Below, piece after piece: positions 1 to 8,056 of a stretch of 26,807 bases of DNA. Source of the DNA: JBJXGF01 sp046153015 (GTDB lineage: Bacteria; Actinomycetota; Acidimicrobiia; Acidimicrobiales; CAIXPF01); the NCBI GenBank assembly GCA_046153015.1, contig JBJXGF010000023.1:1-26807 (forward strand), given 5' to 3'. Within the stretch, counting starts at the first letter, position 1, and every line of letters begins with the position of its first letter. The translations under genes were made by a program, and so were the position numbers. Below the pieces are notes generated by a model that saw only the letters and a program-made list of their open reading frames with translations, had not been told where the DNA came from and ran no database searches.

Positions 1-1
1 G

Positions 2-46
2 CCCGAAGCGCACGAGCCCGAAGCGCACGAGCCCGAAGCGCACGAG
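2..46 (+). repeat. Three exact tandem copies of a 15-bp unit (PEAHE codons)
   Basis: The unit cccgaagcgcacgag occurs at 2-16, 17-31 and 32-46 with no mismatch. Base 1 matches the last base of a further copy, so the array probably continues to the left. The period is a multiple of three, and each unit encodes Pro-Glu-Ala-His-Glu in the frame of the S1 protein. It forms part of an acidic, probably disordered N-terminal extension. Confidence 0.95.
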
Positions 47-1138
47 CCGGCTGCGGTCGGCGAGGCGGCGACCGCGGGAGCCAGCCCCGAGGGCGAGCCC
101 AGCCCCGAGCCCGCGGCGGCGGCCACCGTGCAGGGTTTCGAGGGCGGGCAGGTGCTGACCGGCGCCGTCCTATCGGTCGACGAGAACGAGATCGTGGTGG
201 CGCTGGCCGACGACAAGCGGGGAGTGATCGGGCGCCGCCACTACTCCAACGACCCCAAGGTGTCGCTGCCCGAGCAGGTCAAGCCGGGCGATCCGATCGA
301 GGGCGCGGTGCTCGTGCGGGAGGACCGCGAGGACCGCATCGTGCTCTCGCGCACGTGGGCGCTCAAGCAGGACGCGTGGCGGCGCATCGAGGAGGCGCGG
401 GCCGCGGGTGCGCCGGTGAGCGGCCGGGTCACCGAGGTGGTCAAGGGCGGCCTGGTGCTCGATCTCGGCGTGCGGGCCTTCATGCCCGCCAGCCAGGTCG
501 AGCTGCACCACGTCGACAACCTGGGCGCCTACCTCGGCCAGACCATCGAGGCGCTCGTGGCCGAGATCGACCGCGACGCCGACAAGGCCGTGCTCTCGCG
601 CCGGCAGCTCCTGCGCCGCCAGGAGAAGGTGAAGGCCAACGAGTTCCTGGCCACGCTGGCGCCGGGCCAGGTGCACCGGGGCAAGGTGGCCACGCTCGCC
701 GATTTCGGGGCGTTCGTCGAGTTCGGCGGCGTGCGGGGTCTGCTCCATCTCTCCGAGATGTCGTGGCAGCGGGTCGAACGCGCCGACGACGTGGTTCGTC
801 TCGGCCAGGAGATCTCGTTCAAGATCCTCTCGATCAAGAACAACGGCAAGCGGATCAGCCTCTCGATGCGGGCGTTGTCGGGGGATCCGCTCCAGGGCCT
901 GCAGGTCGGCGCGGTGCTGAGCGGGGTCGTCACCCGCCTGGTGGATTTCGGGGCCTTTGTGCGGATCGGGGAGGGCGTCGAGGGGTTGGTGCACCTGTCG
1001 GAGCTGGCCGAGTACCGGGTGTCGCTGCCCGAGGAGGTGGTGGCGCCGGGCGACGAGGTGCTGGTGAAGATCATCAACATCGACCGCAAGCGGCGCCGGG
1101 TCGACCTGTCGATCAACCAGGCCGTGCAGTACTCGTGA
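2..1138 (+). CDS. S1-domain RNA-binding protein, ribosomal protein S1-like (5' partial)
   Basis: Four consecutive S1 (OB-fold) domains are visible. They begin near the GFEGGQVLTG, APVSGRVTEV, GQVHRGKVAT and GAVLSGVVTR segments; the last two are the most canonical, with DFGAFV followed by GLLHLSE or GLVHLSE. Four domains is the usual layout of actinobacterial S1, which binds mRNA on the 30S subunit. The reading frame is open to the left edge of the window. A GTG exists at 128, but the preceding 42 codons continue in frame as a Pro/Glu/Ala-rich stretch that includes a repeated PEAHE unit, so the true start probably lies outside the window. The amidase gene starts 2 nt after the stop, which suggests co-transcription. 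This neighbourhood is not the one I associate with the housekeeping rpsA, so it may be a paralogue; that last point is inference. Confidence 0.85.
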   Translation, partial: PEAHEPEAHEPEAHEPAAVGEAATAGASPEGEPSPEPAAAATVQGFEGGQVLTGAVLSVDENEIVVALADDKRGVIGRRHYSNDPKVSLPEQVKPGDPIEGAVLVREDREDRIVLSRTWALKQDAWRRIEEARAAGAPVSGRVTEVVKGGLVLDLGVRAFMPASQVELHHVDNLGAYLGQTIEALVAEIDRDADKAVLSRRQLLRRQEKVKANEFLATLAPGQVHRGKVATLADFGAFVEFGGVRGLLHLSEMSWQRVERADDVVRLGQEISFKILSIKNNGKRISLSMRALSGDPLQGLQVGAVLSGVVTRLVDFGAFVRIGEGVEGLVHLSELAEYRVSLPEEVVAPGDEVLVKIINIDRKRRRVDLSINQAVQYS

Positions 1139-1140
1139 GC

Positions 1141-2388
1141 ATGGGCGCCCAGCTCGGCGAGCAGCTCGACGACGCGCTGGCCCGCATCGCCGAACGCGAG
1201 GCCGACGTGGCGGCGTGGGTCCACCGCTGCCCCGAGGCGCACGTGCGGGCGGCGGCGGCCGCCGCCCCGGAGGGCCCCCTCCACGGCGTCACGCTCGGCG
1301 TGAAGGACATCATCGACACGGCCGACCTGCCGACCGAGCGGGGCAGCCCGATCTATGCGTGGCGGCGCCCGGAGGCCGACGCGGCGTGCGTGGCCATGGC
1401 CCGAGCGGCGGGCGCGGTGGTGCTCGGCAAGACCGTCACCACCGAGCTCGCCATGCTCACCCCGGCGCAGACCCGCAACCCGCACAACCTGGCGCACACC
1501 CCGGGCGGCTCGTCCAGCGGGTCGGCCGCTGCGGTCGCCGACGGCATGGTGCGCATCGGCTTCGGCACCCAGACCGCCGGCTCGGTGATCCGCCCGGCGG
1601 CGTTCTGCGGGGTGGTCGGCTTCAAGCCCACCCACAACCTCGTGCCCCTCGCCGGGGTCAACCTGCTGTCACAGTCGCTCGACACGCTCGGCTGGCTGTC
1701 CCGCACCTGCGACGACGCCGCCGCCATGCTCGCCGCGCTCACGGGCCGGGCGGTGAGCCCGATGCGGCGGGCGCCCCGCCTCGGTGTGTACCGCAGCCGG
1801 GAGTGGGACAAGGCGCAGCCGAGCACCGCCGCCGCGCTCGCAGTCGCGGCCGAGGCCCTGGCGGCAGACGGCGCCGAGGTGGTCGACGTGGCGCCGCTGC
1901 CGGCCCTGGCCGCGCTCGGCCGGGCGCAGTACACGATCATGACCTACGAGGCGTCCCGGGCGCTGGCGTGGGAGCGGTCCCGTCATCGGGATCGGCTCTC
2001 GCTCGGCCTGCGCAGCTGGGTCGAGGCGGGCGACGCGATCAGCGCCGAGGCCTACGACTCGGCGCAGGGCCTCGCCGCCGCCGGGCGCGCCGCCCTCGCC
2101 GACGCGTTCGACCACGGCCGGCTCGACGCCCTCCTCACCCCGTCCGCGCCCGGCGAGGCGCCGGCCGGGCTCGACAGCACGGGAGACCCGGTGTTCTGCC
2201 GGGTGTGGACGCTGCTCGGCGGCCCCTGCCTCACGCTGCCCGCCGGTCGCGGCCCGCTGGGCCTGCCGGTGGGGGTCCAGCTCGTCGGCCGCCGGGGCGG
2301 CGACGCCGAGCTGCTCGCCCTCGGCGCCTGGGCGCAGGCCCGCCTCGACCCCGACCGCTCCCTGGTGGGCCCGGGCGGGCCGCAATGA
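1141..2388 (+). CDS. Amidase signature family protein
   Basis: A 415-residue amidase-signature hydrolase. The Ser-cisSer-Lys triad is readable: Lys55 in GVKDIIDT, cis-Ser125 in PGGSSSGSAAAVADG, and nucleophile Ser148 in QTAGSVIRPAAFCG. The FKPT strand follows as expected. The family hydrolyses amide bonds of varied small molecules, and the substrate cannot be read from sequence. It lacks the C-terminal extension of GatA and has no GatB or GatC neighbour, so it is unlikely to be the tRNA amidotransferase subunit. The ATG start lies 2 nt after the S1 stop, and the 3' end overlaps the next gene by ATGA, indicating translational coupling. No signal peptide is visible, so it is presumably cytoplasmic. 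Confidence 0.9.
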   Translation: MGAQLGEQLDDALARIAEREADVAAWVHRCPEAHVRAAAAAAPEGPLHGVTLGVKDIIDTADLPTERGSPIYAWRRPEADAACVAMARAAGAVVLGKTVTTELAMLTPAQTRNPHNLAHTPGGSSSGSAAAVADGMVRIGFGTQTAGSVIRPAAFCGVVGFKPTHNLVPLAGVNLLSQSLDTLGWLSRTCDDAAAMLAALTGRAVSPMRRAPRLGVYRSREWDKAQPSTAAALAVAAEALAADGAEVVDVAPLPALAALGRAQYTIMTYEASRALAWERSRHRDRLSLGLRSWVEAGDAISAEAYDSAQGLAAAGRAALADAFDHGRLDALLTPSAPGEAPAGLDSTGDPVFCRVWTLLGGPCLTLPAGRGPLGLPVGVQLVGRRGGDAELLALGAWAQARLDPDRSLVGPGGPQ

Positions 2389-3065
2389 CCGGCGATGCGG
2401 CGCCGCCCACCGCCCGCACCACGGTCCGCCGGCTGCCGGAGCGGGGCCGGTACGACCGCGCGACCGTGCACGCCATCCTCGACGAGGGTTTCGTCTGCCA
2501 CGTCGGGTTCGTGTGGGACGGCCGCCCGGCGGTGATCCCCACCGCGTACGGCCGGGTGGGGGACACGCTGTACCTCCACGGCTCACCGGCCAGCCGGATG
2601 CTGCGCACGCTGCGCGGCGAGGGCGTCGACTGCTGCGTCACGGTCACGCTCGTCGACGGGCTGGTGCTCGCCCGCTCGGCCTTCCACCATTCGATCAACT
2701 ACCGCTCGGTGGTCGTCTTCGGCCGTGCGACCGAGGTCCGCGACCCCGCGGAGAAGGCCGCCGCGCTCGACGCGTTCGTCGACCACGTGCACCCCGGCCG
2801 GCGGGGGGCGCTGCGGGCCACCACCGAGGCGGAGCTGCGGGCCACGCTGGTGCTGGCCCTGCCGATCGAGGAGGCCTCGGCCAAGCTGCGGGCGGGCCCC
2901 CCGATCGACGACGAGGAGGACTACGAGCTGGCGATCTGGGCGGGCGTTGTGCCGCTCTCGCTCACGCCCGGCCCGCCGGCGCCCGACCCCCGCCTGCCCG
3001 AGGGCATCCCGACGCCCGGGCACGTGACAGCCTGGACGCGCGACCCGCAGCCCCCTGCGCGATGA
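2385..3065 (+). CDS. Pyridoxamine 5'-phosphate oxidase-like flavin-binding protein
   Basis: A 226-residue protein of the split-barrel flavin-binding fold, in the subgroup of 'pyridoxamine 5'-phosphate oxidase family / flavin-nucleotide-binding' proteins. Supporting segments are FVCHVGFVWDGRPAVIPTAY, then DTLYLHGSPASRML, then an SAFHHSINYRSVVVFGRA strand. The acidic, proline-rich C-terminus looks like a tail. Members usually bind FMN or F420, and most are functionally undefined. It is not the canonical PdxH, which is organised differently. Its start overlaps the amidase stop (ATGA, 2385-2388) and its stop overlaps the threonine aldolase start (ATGA, 3062-3065). It is therefore the middle cistron of a coupled run. 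Confidence 0.82.
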   Translation: MTGDAAPPTARTTVRRLPERGRYDRATVHAILDEGFVCHVGFVWDGRPAVIPTAYGRVGDTLYLHGSPASRMLRTLRGEGVDCCVTVTLVDGLVLARSAFHHSINYRSVVVFGRATEVRDPAEKAAALDAFVDHVHPGRRGALRATTEAELRATLVLALPIEEASAKLRAGPPIDDEEDYELAIWAGVVPLSLTPGPPAPDPRLPEGIPTPGHVTAWTRDPQPPAR

Positions 3066-4069
3066 TCGACCTGCGCAGCGACACCGTCACCCGGCCGAGC
3101 GCGGCGATGCGCGCCGCGATGGCGGCGGCCGAGGTGGGCGACGACGTGTTCGGCGACGATCCCACCGTCAACGCCCTCGAGGCTCGCGCGGCGCAGCTCA
3201 CCGGCAAGGAGGCGGCGCTGTTCGTGGCCAGCGGCACCCAGGGCAACCTGTGCGCGCTGCTCACCCACTGCGGGCGGGGCGACGAGTACCTGTGCGGCCA
3301 CGACGCCCACACCTTCGTCCACGAGGCCGGCGGCGCCGCGGTGCTCGGCGGCGTGGCGCCCTGCCCGTTGCCCTTCGAGGCCGACTCCACCATCGCGCTG
3401 GAGCGCCTCGCCGAGGCGGTCAAGCCCGACGACGTCCACTACCCCCGCACCCGGCTCCTCTGCCTGGAGAACACCCACCACGGCCAGGTCGTGCCGCTCG
3501 ACTACCTCGACCAGGCCCGGCGCTTCACCCTCGAGCGGGGCCTGGCCCTGCACCTCGACGGCGCCCGGGTGTTCAACGCCGCCGTGGCCCTCGGCGTGGC
3601 GCCCGAGCGCATCACCCGCAGCTGCGACTCGGTGTCGTTCTGCCTGTCCAAGGGCCTCGGCGCCCCGGTCGGCTCGGTGCTCTGCGGCACGGCGCCCTTC
3701 GTCGCCCAGGCCCGCCGTCACCGCAAGCTCCTCGGCGGCGGCATGCGCCAGGCCGGGGTGCTGGCCGCGGCCGGCCTCGTGGCCCTCGACCAGCACGTCG
3801 AGCGGCTGGCCGAGGACCACGCCAACGCCGCCCGCCTGGCGCAGGGCCTGGCCGCCCTGCCCGGCTGCGAGATCGCGTCGGCTCACACCAACATGGTCTT
3901 CGTGCGCCTCCCGGCATGCGATCCGGCGCTGTTCGCGGCGCGCCTCGCCGAGCGGGGCGTGCGGGTCCTGGCCGGCAACCCGCTGCGCCTCGTCACCCAC
4001 GTCGACGTGTCGGCCGACGACGTCGAGCGGGTGATCGAGGCCGCCGAGGCCGCCCTCGCCAGCGCCTGA
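3062..4069 (+). CDS. ltaE: Low-specificity L-threonine aldolase
   Basis: A 335-residue PLP enzyme of fold type I that cleaves L-threonine or L-allo-threonine to glycine and acetaldehyde. The N-terminus MIDLRSDTVTRPS is the family signature. The PLP Lys197 is in SFCLSKGLGAPVGS, the stacking His83 in CGHDAHTF, and the cofactor-binding Asp167 in LHLDGARV; these positions match E. coli LtaE as I remember it. Length is typical. The start overlaps the preceding stop (ATGA), so translation is coupled to the PNPOx-like gene. A PLP enzyme next to a PNPOx-fold protein is suggestive, but the neighbour is not a true PdxH. The gene is convergent with ileS, 9 nt between stops. Confidence 0.93.
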   Translation: MIDLRSDTVTRPSAAMRAAMAAAEVGDDVFGDDPTVNALEARAAQLTGKEAALFVASGTQGNLCALLTHCGRGDEYLCGHDAHTFVHEAGGAAVLGGVAPCPLPFEADSTIALERLAEAVKPDDVHYPRTRLLCLENTHHGQVVPLDYLDQARRFTLERGLALHLDGARVFNAAVALGVAPERITRSCDSVSFCLSKGLGAPVGSVLCGTAPFVAQARRHRKLLGGGMRQAGVLAAAGLVALDQHVERLAEDHANAARLAQGLAALPGCEIASAHTNMVFVRLPACDPALFAARLAERGVRVLAGNPLRLVTHVDVSADDVERVIEAAEAALASA

Positions 4070-4078
4070 CCGACGGCG

Positions 4079-7000
4079 CTACGCGACGGCGACCGCGAAG
4101 CTGACCGGCTCGCCCTCGAGCTTCGCGGTCAGCGGCTGGGGCTCGTCGACGTAGTCCACCGCCACGGCCAGCACCTGCTCGGCGATGTACCGCTCGTGGG
4201 CCCGCACGGCGGCGGCCACCTCGCCTGGCGGCAGCGCCAGCGTGAGCCGGATCCGGTCGGTGACCACGAGGTCCGCCTCCTTGCGGGCCTCCTGCACGAC
4301 GCGAACGAGGTCCCGCGCTGCACCCTCGGCCCGCAGCTCCGGGGTCAGCTCGATGTCGAGGCTCACCACGGTCTGGTTGTCGCGCAGCGCGGCCGCCGCC
4401 CGGCCCGGCTCGGCCGAGAGGGCCAGCTCGAACTCGCCCTCGGCCAGGGTGTGGCCAGCCACGCTGACGGTCCCGTCGGCGTGACGGGCCCATTCGCCGG
4501 CCTTGGCCGCCTTCATCACGGCCTGCACCGCGCCGCCGAGCTTGGGGCCGAGCACCTTGCCGTTGGGTCGCAGCACGAAGGTGGCGAAGGCCGCCGCGTC
4601 GGCGCTCCAGTGCACGTCCTTCACGTTGAGCTCGTCGCGGATGAGATGGGCGAACGGGGCCAGCGTCTCGGCGTCGCGCCCGGCGACGGTGACCGACTGG
4701 AGCGGCAGCCGGGTGCGCAGCCCGTGCGCCTCCCGCAGGTGCAGACCGGCGGAGCAGACCTCGCGCACGCGGTCCATGCGGGCCACGAGGTCGCGGTCGG
4801 CGGGCAGCGCCGCGGGGTCGGGCCAGTCGGCGAGGTGGACGCTGTCGGCCGGCCCGGCGCCGGTCAGCGAGCGCCACACCTCCTCGGCCACGAACGGCAG
4901 CAGCGGCGCGGCGACCTTGGTCAGGGTCACGAGCACGGTGTACAGCGTGTCCGAGGCGTTGCGCCGGCTGGCCTCGTCGATCTCGGCGCCGCCCCAGAAC
5001 CGCTCCCGGCTGCGGCGGATGTACCAGTTGTTGAGCGCGTCGATGAACGCGGTGATCTCCCCGCACGCCCCGGCCAGGTCGTAGGCGTCGAGCCGGGCGG
5101 TGACCCCCTCGACCAGCTCGCCCGTCTTGGCCAGCACGTACCGGTCGAGCAGCTCGGTCGAGTCGGTGCGCTCCACCGCCCGGTAGCCGTCCGCGTTGGC
5201 GTACAGGGTGAAGAAGTGGAACGCGTTCCAGATCGGGTTCAGCACGAGGCGCACCACCTCGGCGATCCCGGCGCCGTCGCGGTCGATGCGGAGGTCCCCG
5301 CCCCGCAGGATCGGCGACGACATGAGGTACCAGCGCAACGCGTCGCTGCCGAGGCTTTCGAAGACCTCCTCGGGGTCGGGGTAGTTGCGCAGCTTCTTCG
5401 ACAGCTTGGCGCCCTCGGCGTCCTGCACCACCCCGTGGCAGATCACGTTCTTGAACGCCGGCCGGTCGAAGAGCGCGCAGGACAGCACGTGCATCGTGTA
5501 GAACCAGCCCCGCGTCTGGGCGATGTACTCCACGATGAAGTCGGCCGGGTGGTTGCGCTCGACCCACTCGACGTTCTCGAACGGGTAGTGCACCTGCGCG
5601 AACGGCATCGAGCCCGACTCGAACCAGCAGTCGAGCACCTCGGGCGCCCGCCGCATCATCGAGGCGCCGGTGGGGTCGTCGGGGTTGGGGCGCACCAGTT
5701 CGTCGACGAAGGGTCGGTGCAGGTTGTCGACCTTCACGCCGAAGTCGGCCTCGAGCTCGGCGATCGAGCCGTAGACGTCGACCCGGGGGTAGGCCGGGTC
5801 GTCGCTGCGCCACACCGGGATCGGCGCGCCCCAGAAGCGGTTGCGGGAGATCGACCAGTCGCGGGCGCCCTCCAGCCACTTGCCGAACGCGCCGTCGCGC
5901 ACGTGCTCCGGGATCCAGTTGATCGTCTGGTTGAGCTCCACCATCCGGTCCCGGAACGCGGTGACCTCCACATACCAGGAGGACAGCGCCCGGTAGATGA
6001 TCGGGGTGTCGGTGCGCCAGCAGTGCGGGTAGTTGTGCACGTAGGTGTCGTGGCGCACCAGCCGACCGGCGTCGCGCAGGTGGCGGATGATCTTCGGGTT
6101 GGCGTCGAACACGTTCTCGCCGGCCCACTCGGGAACGTCGTCGGTGAAGCGCCCCTCGTCGTCGACCGGCACCACCAGCTCGATCCCGGCGGCCTCGCAG
6201 GCGTTCTGGTCGTCCTCGCCGAAGCCGGGCGCCATGTGCACCACCCCGGTGCCGTCGGCGGTGTCGACGAACTCGGCGCCGAGGATCCGGAACGCGTTGC
6301 GGTGGCCCTCGAAGTACGGGAAGAGCGGCCGGTAGGCGCGGCCCACCAGCTCGGCGCCCTTGAGGGCGCCCACCCGCTCGGCGTTGGCCAGCTGACGCTC
6401 GTACTTCTCCACGGTGGCCTCGCCGAGCACGAAGCGCCGCCCGTCCTCCTCGTAGACCGCGTAGTCGATGTCGGGCCCGACGGCGAGGGCCAGGTTCGAG
6501 GGCAGCGTCCAGGGCGTGGTGGTCCACGCCATGATGTCGGTCGGGGCCTCGCCGGGCAGCGGCTCCAGGGTGAACAGGATCGTGACCGCCGGGTCCTCCC
6601 GGGGGCGGGTGGCGTCGTCGAGGCGGATCTCGAAGTTCGACAGCGGGGTCTGCGCCCCCCACGAGTACGGCATCACCCGGTACGCCTCGTAGACGAGCCC
6701 CTTGTCCCAGAGCTGCTTGAAGGCCCACATGACGCTCTCCATGTAGGGGAGGTCCATGGTCTTGTAGTCGTTGGCGAAATCCACCCAGCGGGCCTGGCGG
6801 GTGACGTAGTCCTCCCACTCCCGGGTGTAGCGCAGCACCGAGGTGCGGCAGTAGTCGTTGAAGCGCTCGATGCCGTAGCCGATGATCGCCCGGCGGCCGC
6901 TCACCCCCAGCTCTCGTTCGGCCTCCATCTCGGCCGGCAGCCCGTGGCAGTCCCACCCGAACCGGCGCTCGACCCGGCGGCCCCGCATCGTCTGGTAGCG

Positions 7001-7237
7001 GGGCACCACGTCCTTCACGTAGCCGGTGAGCAGGTGGCCGTAGTGGGGCAGGCCGTTGGCGAAGGGCGGCCCGTCGAAGAAGATGTACTCGTTGTCGCCG
7101 CCGGGGCGCTGCTCGACCGAGCGGGCGAAGGTGTCGTGCGCGGCCCAGCTCTCGAGGATGCGACGCTCGATCGACGGGTAGTCGGCCTTCACGGGCACGT
7201 CGGGATAGGGGCGGGCGTTGCGGGGTGACTGGCTCAT
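4079..7237 (-). CDS. ileS: Isoleucyl-tRNA synthetase, eukaryote-like IleS2 type
   Basis: A 1052-residue class I synthetase that charges tRNA-Ile. HIGH motif: HYGH at 65-68 after PPFANGLP. KMSKS motif: KLSKK at 611-615 followed by LRNYPDPEE. GWDCHGLP lies at 94-101. The CP1 editing domain is present, with AWTTTPWTLPSN at 237-248 and MAPGFGEDD near 335-343. The KLSKK-LRNYPDP form, the length and the apparent absence of a C-terminal zinc finger match the IleS2 subgroup, which includes mycobacterial IleS and often tolerates mupirocin; that phenotype is not shown here. The ATG at 7237 is chosen because the frame upstream is unrelated and runs into the divergent cyclase. I see no T-box sequence upstream; a candidate -10 (TAACCT) lies at 7277-7272. 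Confidence 0.97.
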   Translation of the reverse strand: MSQSPRNARPYPDVPVKADYPSIERRILESWAAHDTFARSVEQRPGGDNEYIFFDGPPFANGLPHYGHLLTGYVKDVVPRYQTMRGRRVERRFGWDCHGLPAEMEAERELGVSGRRAIIGYGIERFNDYCRTSVLRYTREWEDYVTRQARWVDFANDYKTMDLPYMESVMWAFKQLWDKGLVYEAYRVMPYSWGAQTPLSNFEIRLDDATRPREDPAVTILFTLEPLPGEAPTDIMAWTTTPWTLPSNLALAVGPDIDYAVYEEDGRRFVLGEATVEKYERQLANAERVGALKGAELVGRAYRPLFPYFEGHRNAFRILGAEFVDTADGTGVVHMAPGFGEDDQNACEAAGIELVVPVDDEGRFTDDVPEWAGENVFDANPKIIRHLRDAGRLVRHDTYVHNYPHCWRTDTPIIYRALSSWYVEVTAFRDRMVELNQTINWIPEHVRDGAFGKWLEGARDWSISRNRFWGAPIPVWRSDDPAYPRVDVYGSIAELEADFGVKVDNLHRPFVDELVRPNPDDPTGASMMRRAPEVLDCWFESGSMPFAQVHYPFENVEWVERNHPADFIVEYIAQTRGWFYTMHVLSCALFDRPAFKNVICHGVVQDAEGAKLSKKLRNYPDPEEVFESLGSDALRWYLMSSPILRGGDLRIDRDGAGIAEVVRLVLNPIWNAFHFFTLYANADGYRAVERTDSTELLDRYVLAKTGELVEGVTARLDAYDLAGACGEITAFIDALNNWYIRRSRERFWGGAEIDEASRRNASDTLYTVLVTLTKVAAPLLPFVAEEVWRSLTGAGPADSVHLADWPDPAALPADRDLVARMDRVREVCSAGLHLREAHGLRTRLPLQSVTVAGRDAETLAPFAHLIRDELNVKDVHWSADAAAFATFVLRPNGKVLGPKLGGAVQAVMKAAKAGEWARHADGTVSVAGHTLAEGEFELALSAEPGRAAAALRDNQTVVSLDIELTPELRAEGAARDLVRVVQEARKEADLVVTDRIRLTLALPPGEVAAAVRAHERYIAEQVLAVAVDYVDEPQPLTAKLEGEPVSFAVAVA
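4091..4130. terminator. Perfect 12-bp inverted repeat, possible shared terminator of ltaE and ileS
   Basis: Arms gaccgcgaagct (4091-4102) and agcttcgcggtc (4119-4130) are perfect reverse complements with a 16-nt loop. The repeat lies 21 nt after the ltaE stop and inside the last codons of ileS, so both converging transcripts would fold it. There is no T-tract on either side, so termination would have to be of the U-tract-less type reported for actinobacteria. A second small dyad (agcgcc 4061-4066, ggcgct 4075-4080) spans the two stop codons. The function is inferred. Confidence 0.5.
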
Positions 7238-7379
7238 CGGCTTGCCGCTGGGTCGGGGGCGGAACCGTCTCAGGTTACTGGCCGCCCCCCGCCGCGGCCC
7301 GCTGCCTGGCGAGGAGCGGCGGGCCGTCGCCCGGCGCCGACTCGCCCGGTGCTGCCATGTCGCCCAATACAGTGAGGGC
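7238..7379. promoter_or_regulatory. Divergent promoter region between ileS and the cyclase
   Basis: The 142-bp spacer must carry both promoters. For the cyclase, TACAGT at 7368-7373 stands six bases before the GTG at 7380, the layout of a leaderless transcript. For ileS, TAACCT on the minus strand (7277 to 7272) would give a leader of about 30 nt. No clear -35 elements are seen on either strand. Confidence 0.45.
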
Positions 7380-8045
7380 GTGCACGGGCCCCTGACCGAC
7401 CACAGCCCGCTCGCCGACCGCGTGGAGTCCGCGGGTTCGGGCGAGCCGGCGGCGGTCGACGTGGTGACGTTCCTGCCCTCGCTCGATCTCGACGCCGAGC
7501 GCACCAACACCGGCGCCGAACGCCCCGACCTGCTGCCGCTCGGCGAGGCGCACTTCACCGTGCCCCGCACGTTCTGCTTCGTCGACCTGTCGGGCTTCAC
7601 CGCCTACACCCACCGCTACGGCCCGCACCGGGCCGTGGAGCGCCTGGGCGAGTTCCGCCGCGTGACCCGCCAGATCGCCGCCAAGCGGGGGGTGCGGGTG
7701 GCCAAGTGGCTGGGCGACGGGCTGATGGCGGTCGGGGTGAAGCCCCGGCCGACCGTGGCGCTCGCCGCCCATCTCGTCCTCGCCTTCTCCGACAGCGAGA
7801 TCGCCGTGCGGGTCGGCATCGCCGCCGGCACCGCGCTGCTCTTCGAGGGCGACGATTACATCGGCGAGCCGGTGAACCTCGCGGCCAAGCTCTGCGCCTC
7901 CGCCCGGCCACGCGAGATCCTCGCCGTCGGCGTCGCCGGCCAGCTCCCGGACTGGGTGAAGGTCGACGACCTCGTCTCGGTCGACATCCGCGGCGTCGGC
8001 CGAGTCCAGGACGTCCTGCGCCTCTCCCCCGACCTCGCCGGTTAG
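7380..8045 (+). CDS. Class III adenylate/guanylate cyclase domain protein
   Basis: A 221-residue protein consisting of a short N-terminal region and one class III nucleotide cyclase catalytic domain (about 62-190). Metal-binding Asp69 (FCFVDLSGFT) and Asp113 (KWLGDGLMAV) are present. So are the adenine-selecting pair Lys109 and Asp159 (EGDDYIGEPVN), which suggests cAMP rather than cGMP. The transition-state Asn166 is present, but the usual Arg four residues later (VNLAAR) is Lys170, so activity may be reduced. There is no membrane segment or sensor domain. GTG 7380 is preferred because a TACAGT box lies six bases upstream; the frame extends to 7218, but that overlaps ileS. The gene is convergent with the PASTA gene, 11 bp between stops. 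Confidence 0.85.
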   Translation: MHGPLTDHSPLADRVESAGSGEPAAVDVVTFLPSLDLDAERTNTGAERPDLLPLGEAHFTVPRTFCFVDLSGFTAYTHRYGPHRAVERLGEFRRVTRQIAAKRGVRVAKWLGDGLMAVGVKPRPTVALAAHLVLAFSDSEIAVRVGIAAGTALLFEGDDYIGEPVNLAAKLCASARPREILAVGVAGQLPDWVKVDDLVSVDIRGVGRVQDVLRLSPDLAG

Positions 8046-8056
8046 ACGCTCAGCCC

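Noticed and set aside
1141..2388. GatA subunit of the Glu-tRNA(Gln) amidotransferase
   Set aside because: The protein is shorter than GatA, lacks its C-terminal part, and has no gatB or gatC neighbours.
4196..7228. A plus-strand frame of about 1010 codons opposite ileS
   Set aside because: It lies wholly antisense to a clear isoleucyl-tRNA synthetase, and its product has no recognisable motif.
7238..7379. A T-box riboswitch before ileS, common in actinobacteria
   Set aside because: I could not find the T-box core (GGTGGnACCGCG-like) or a specifier stem on the minus strand, and the spacer to the divergent gene is short.
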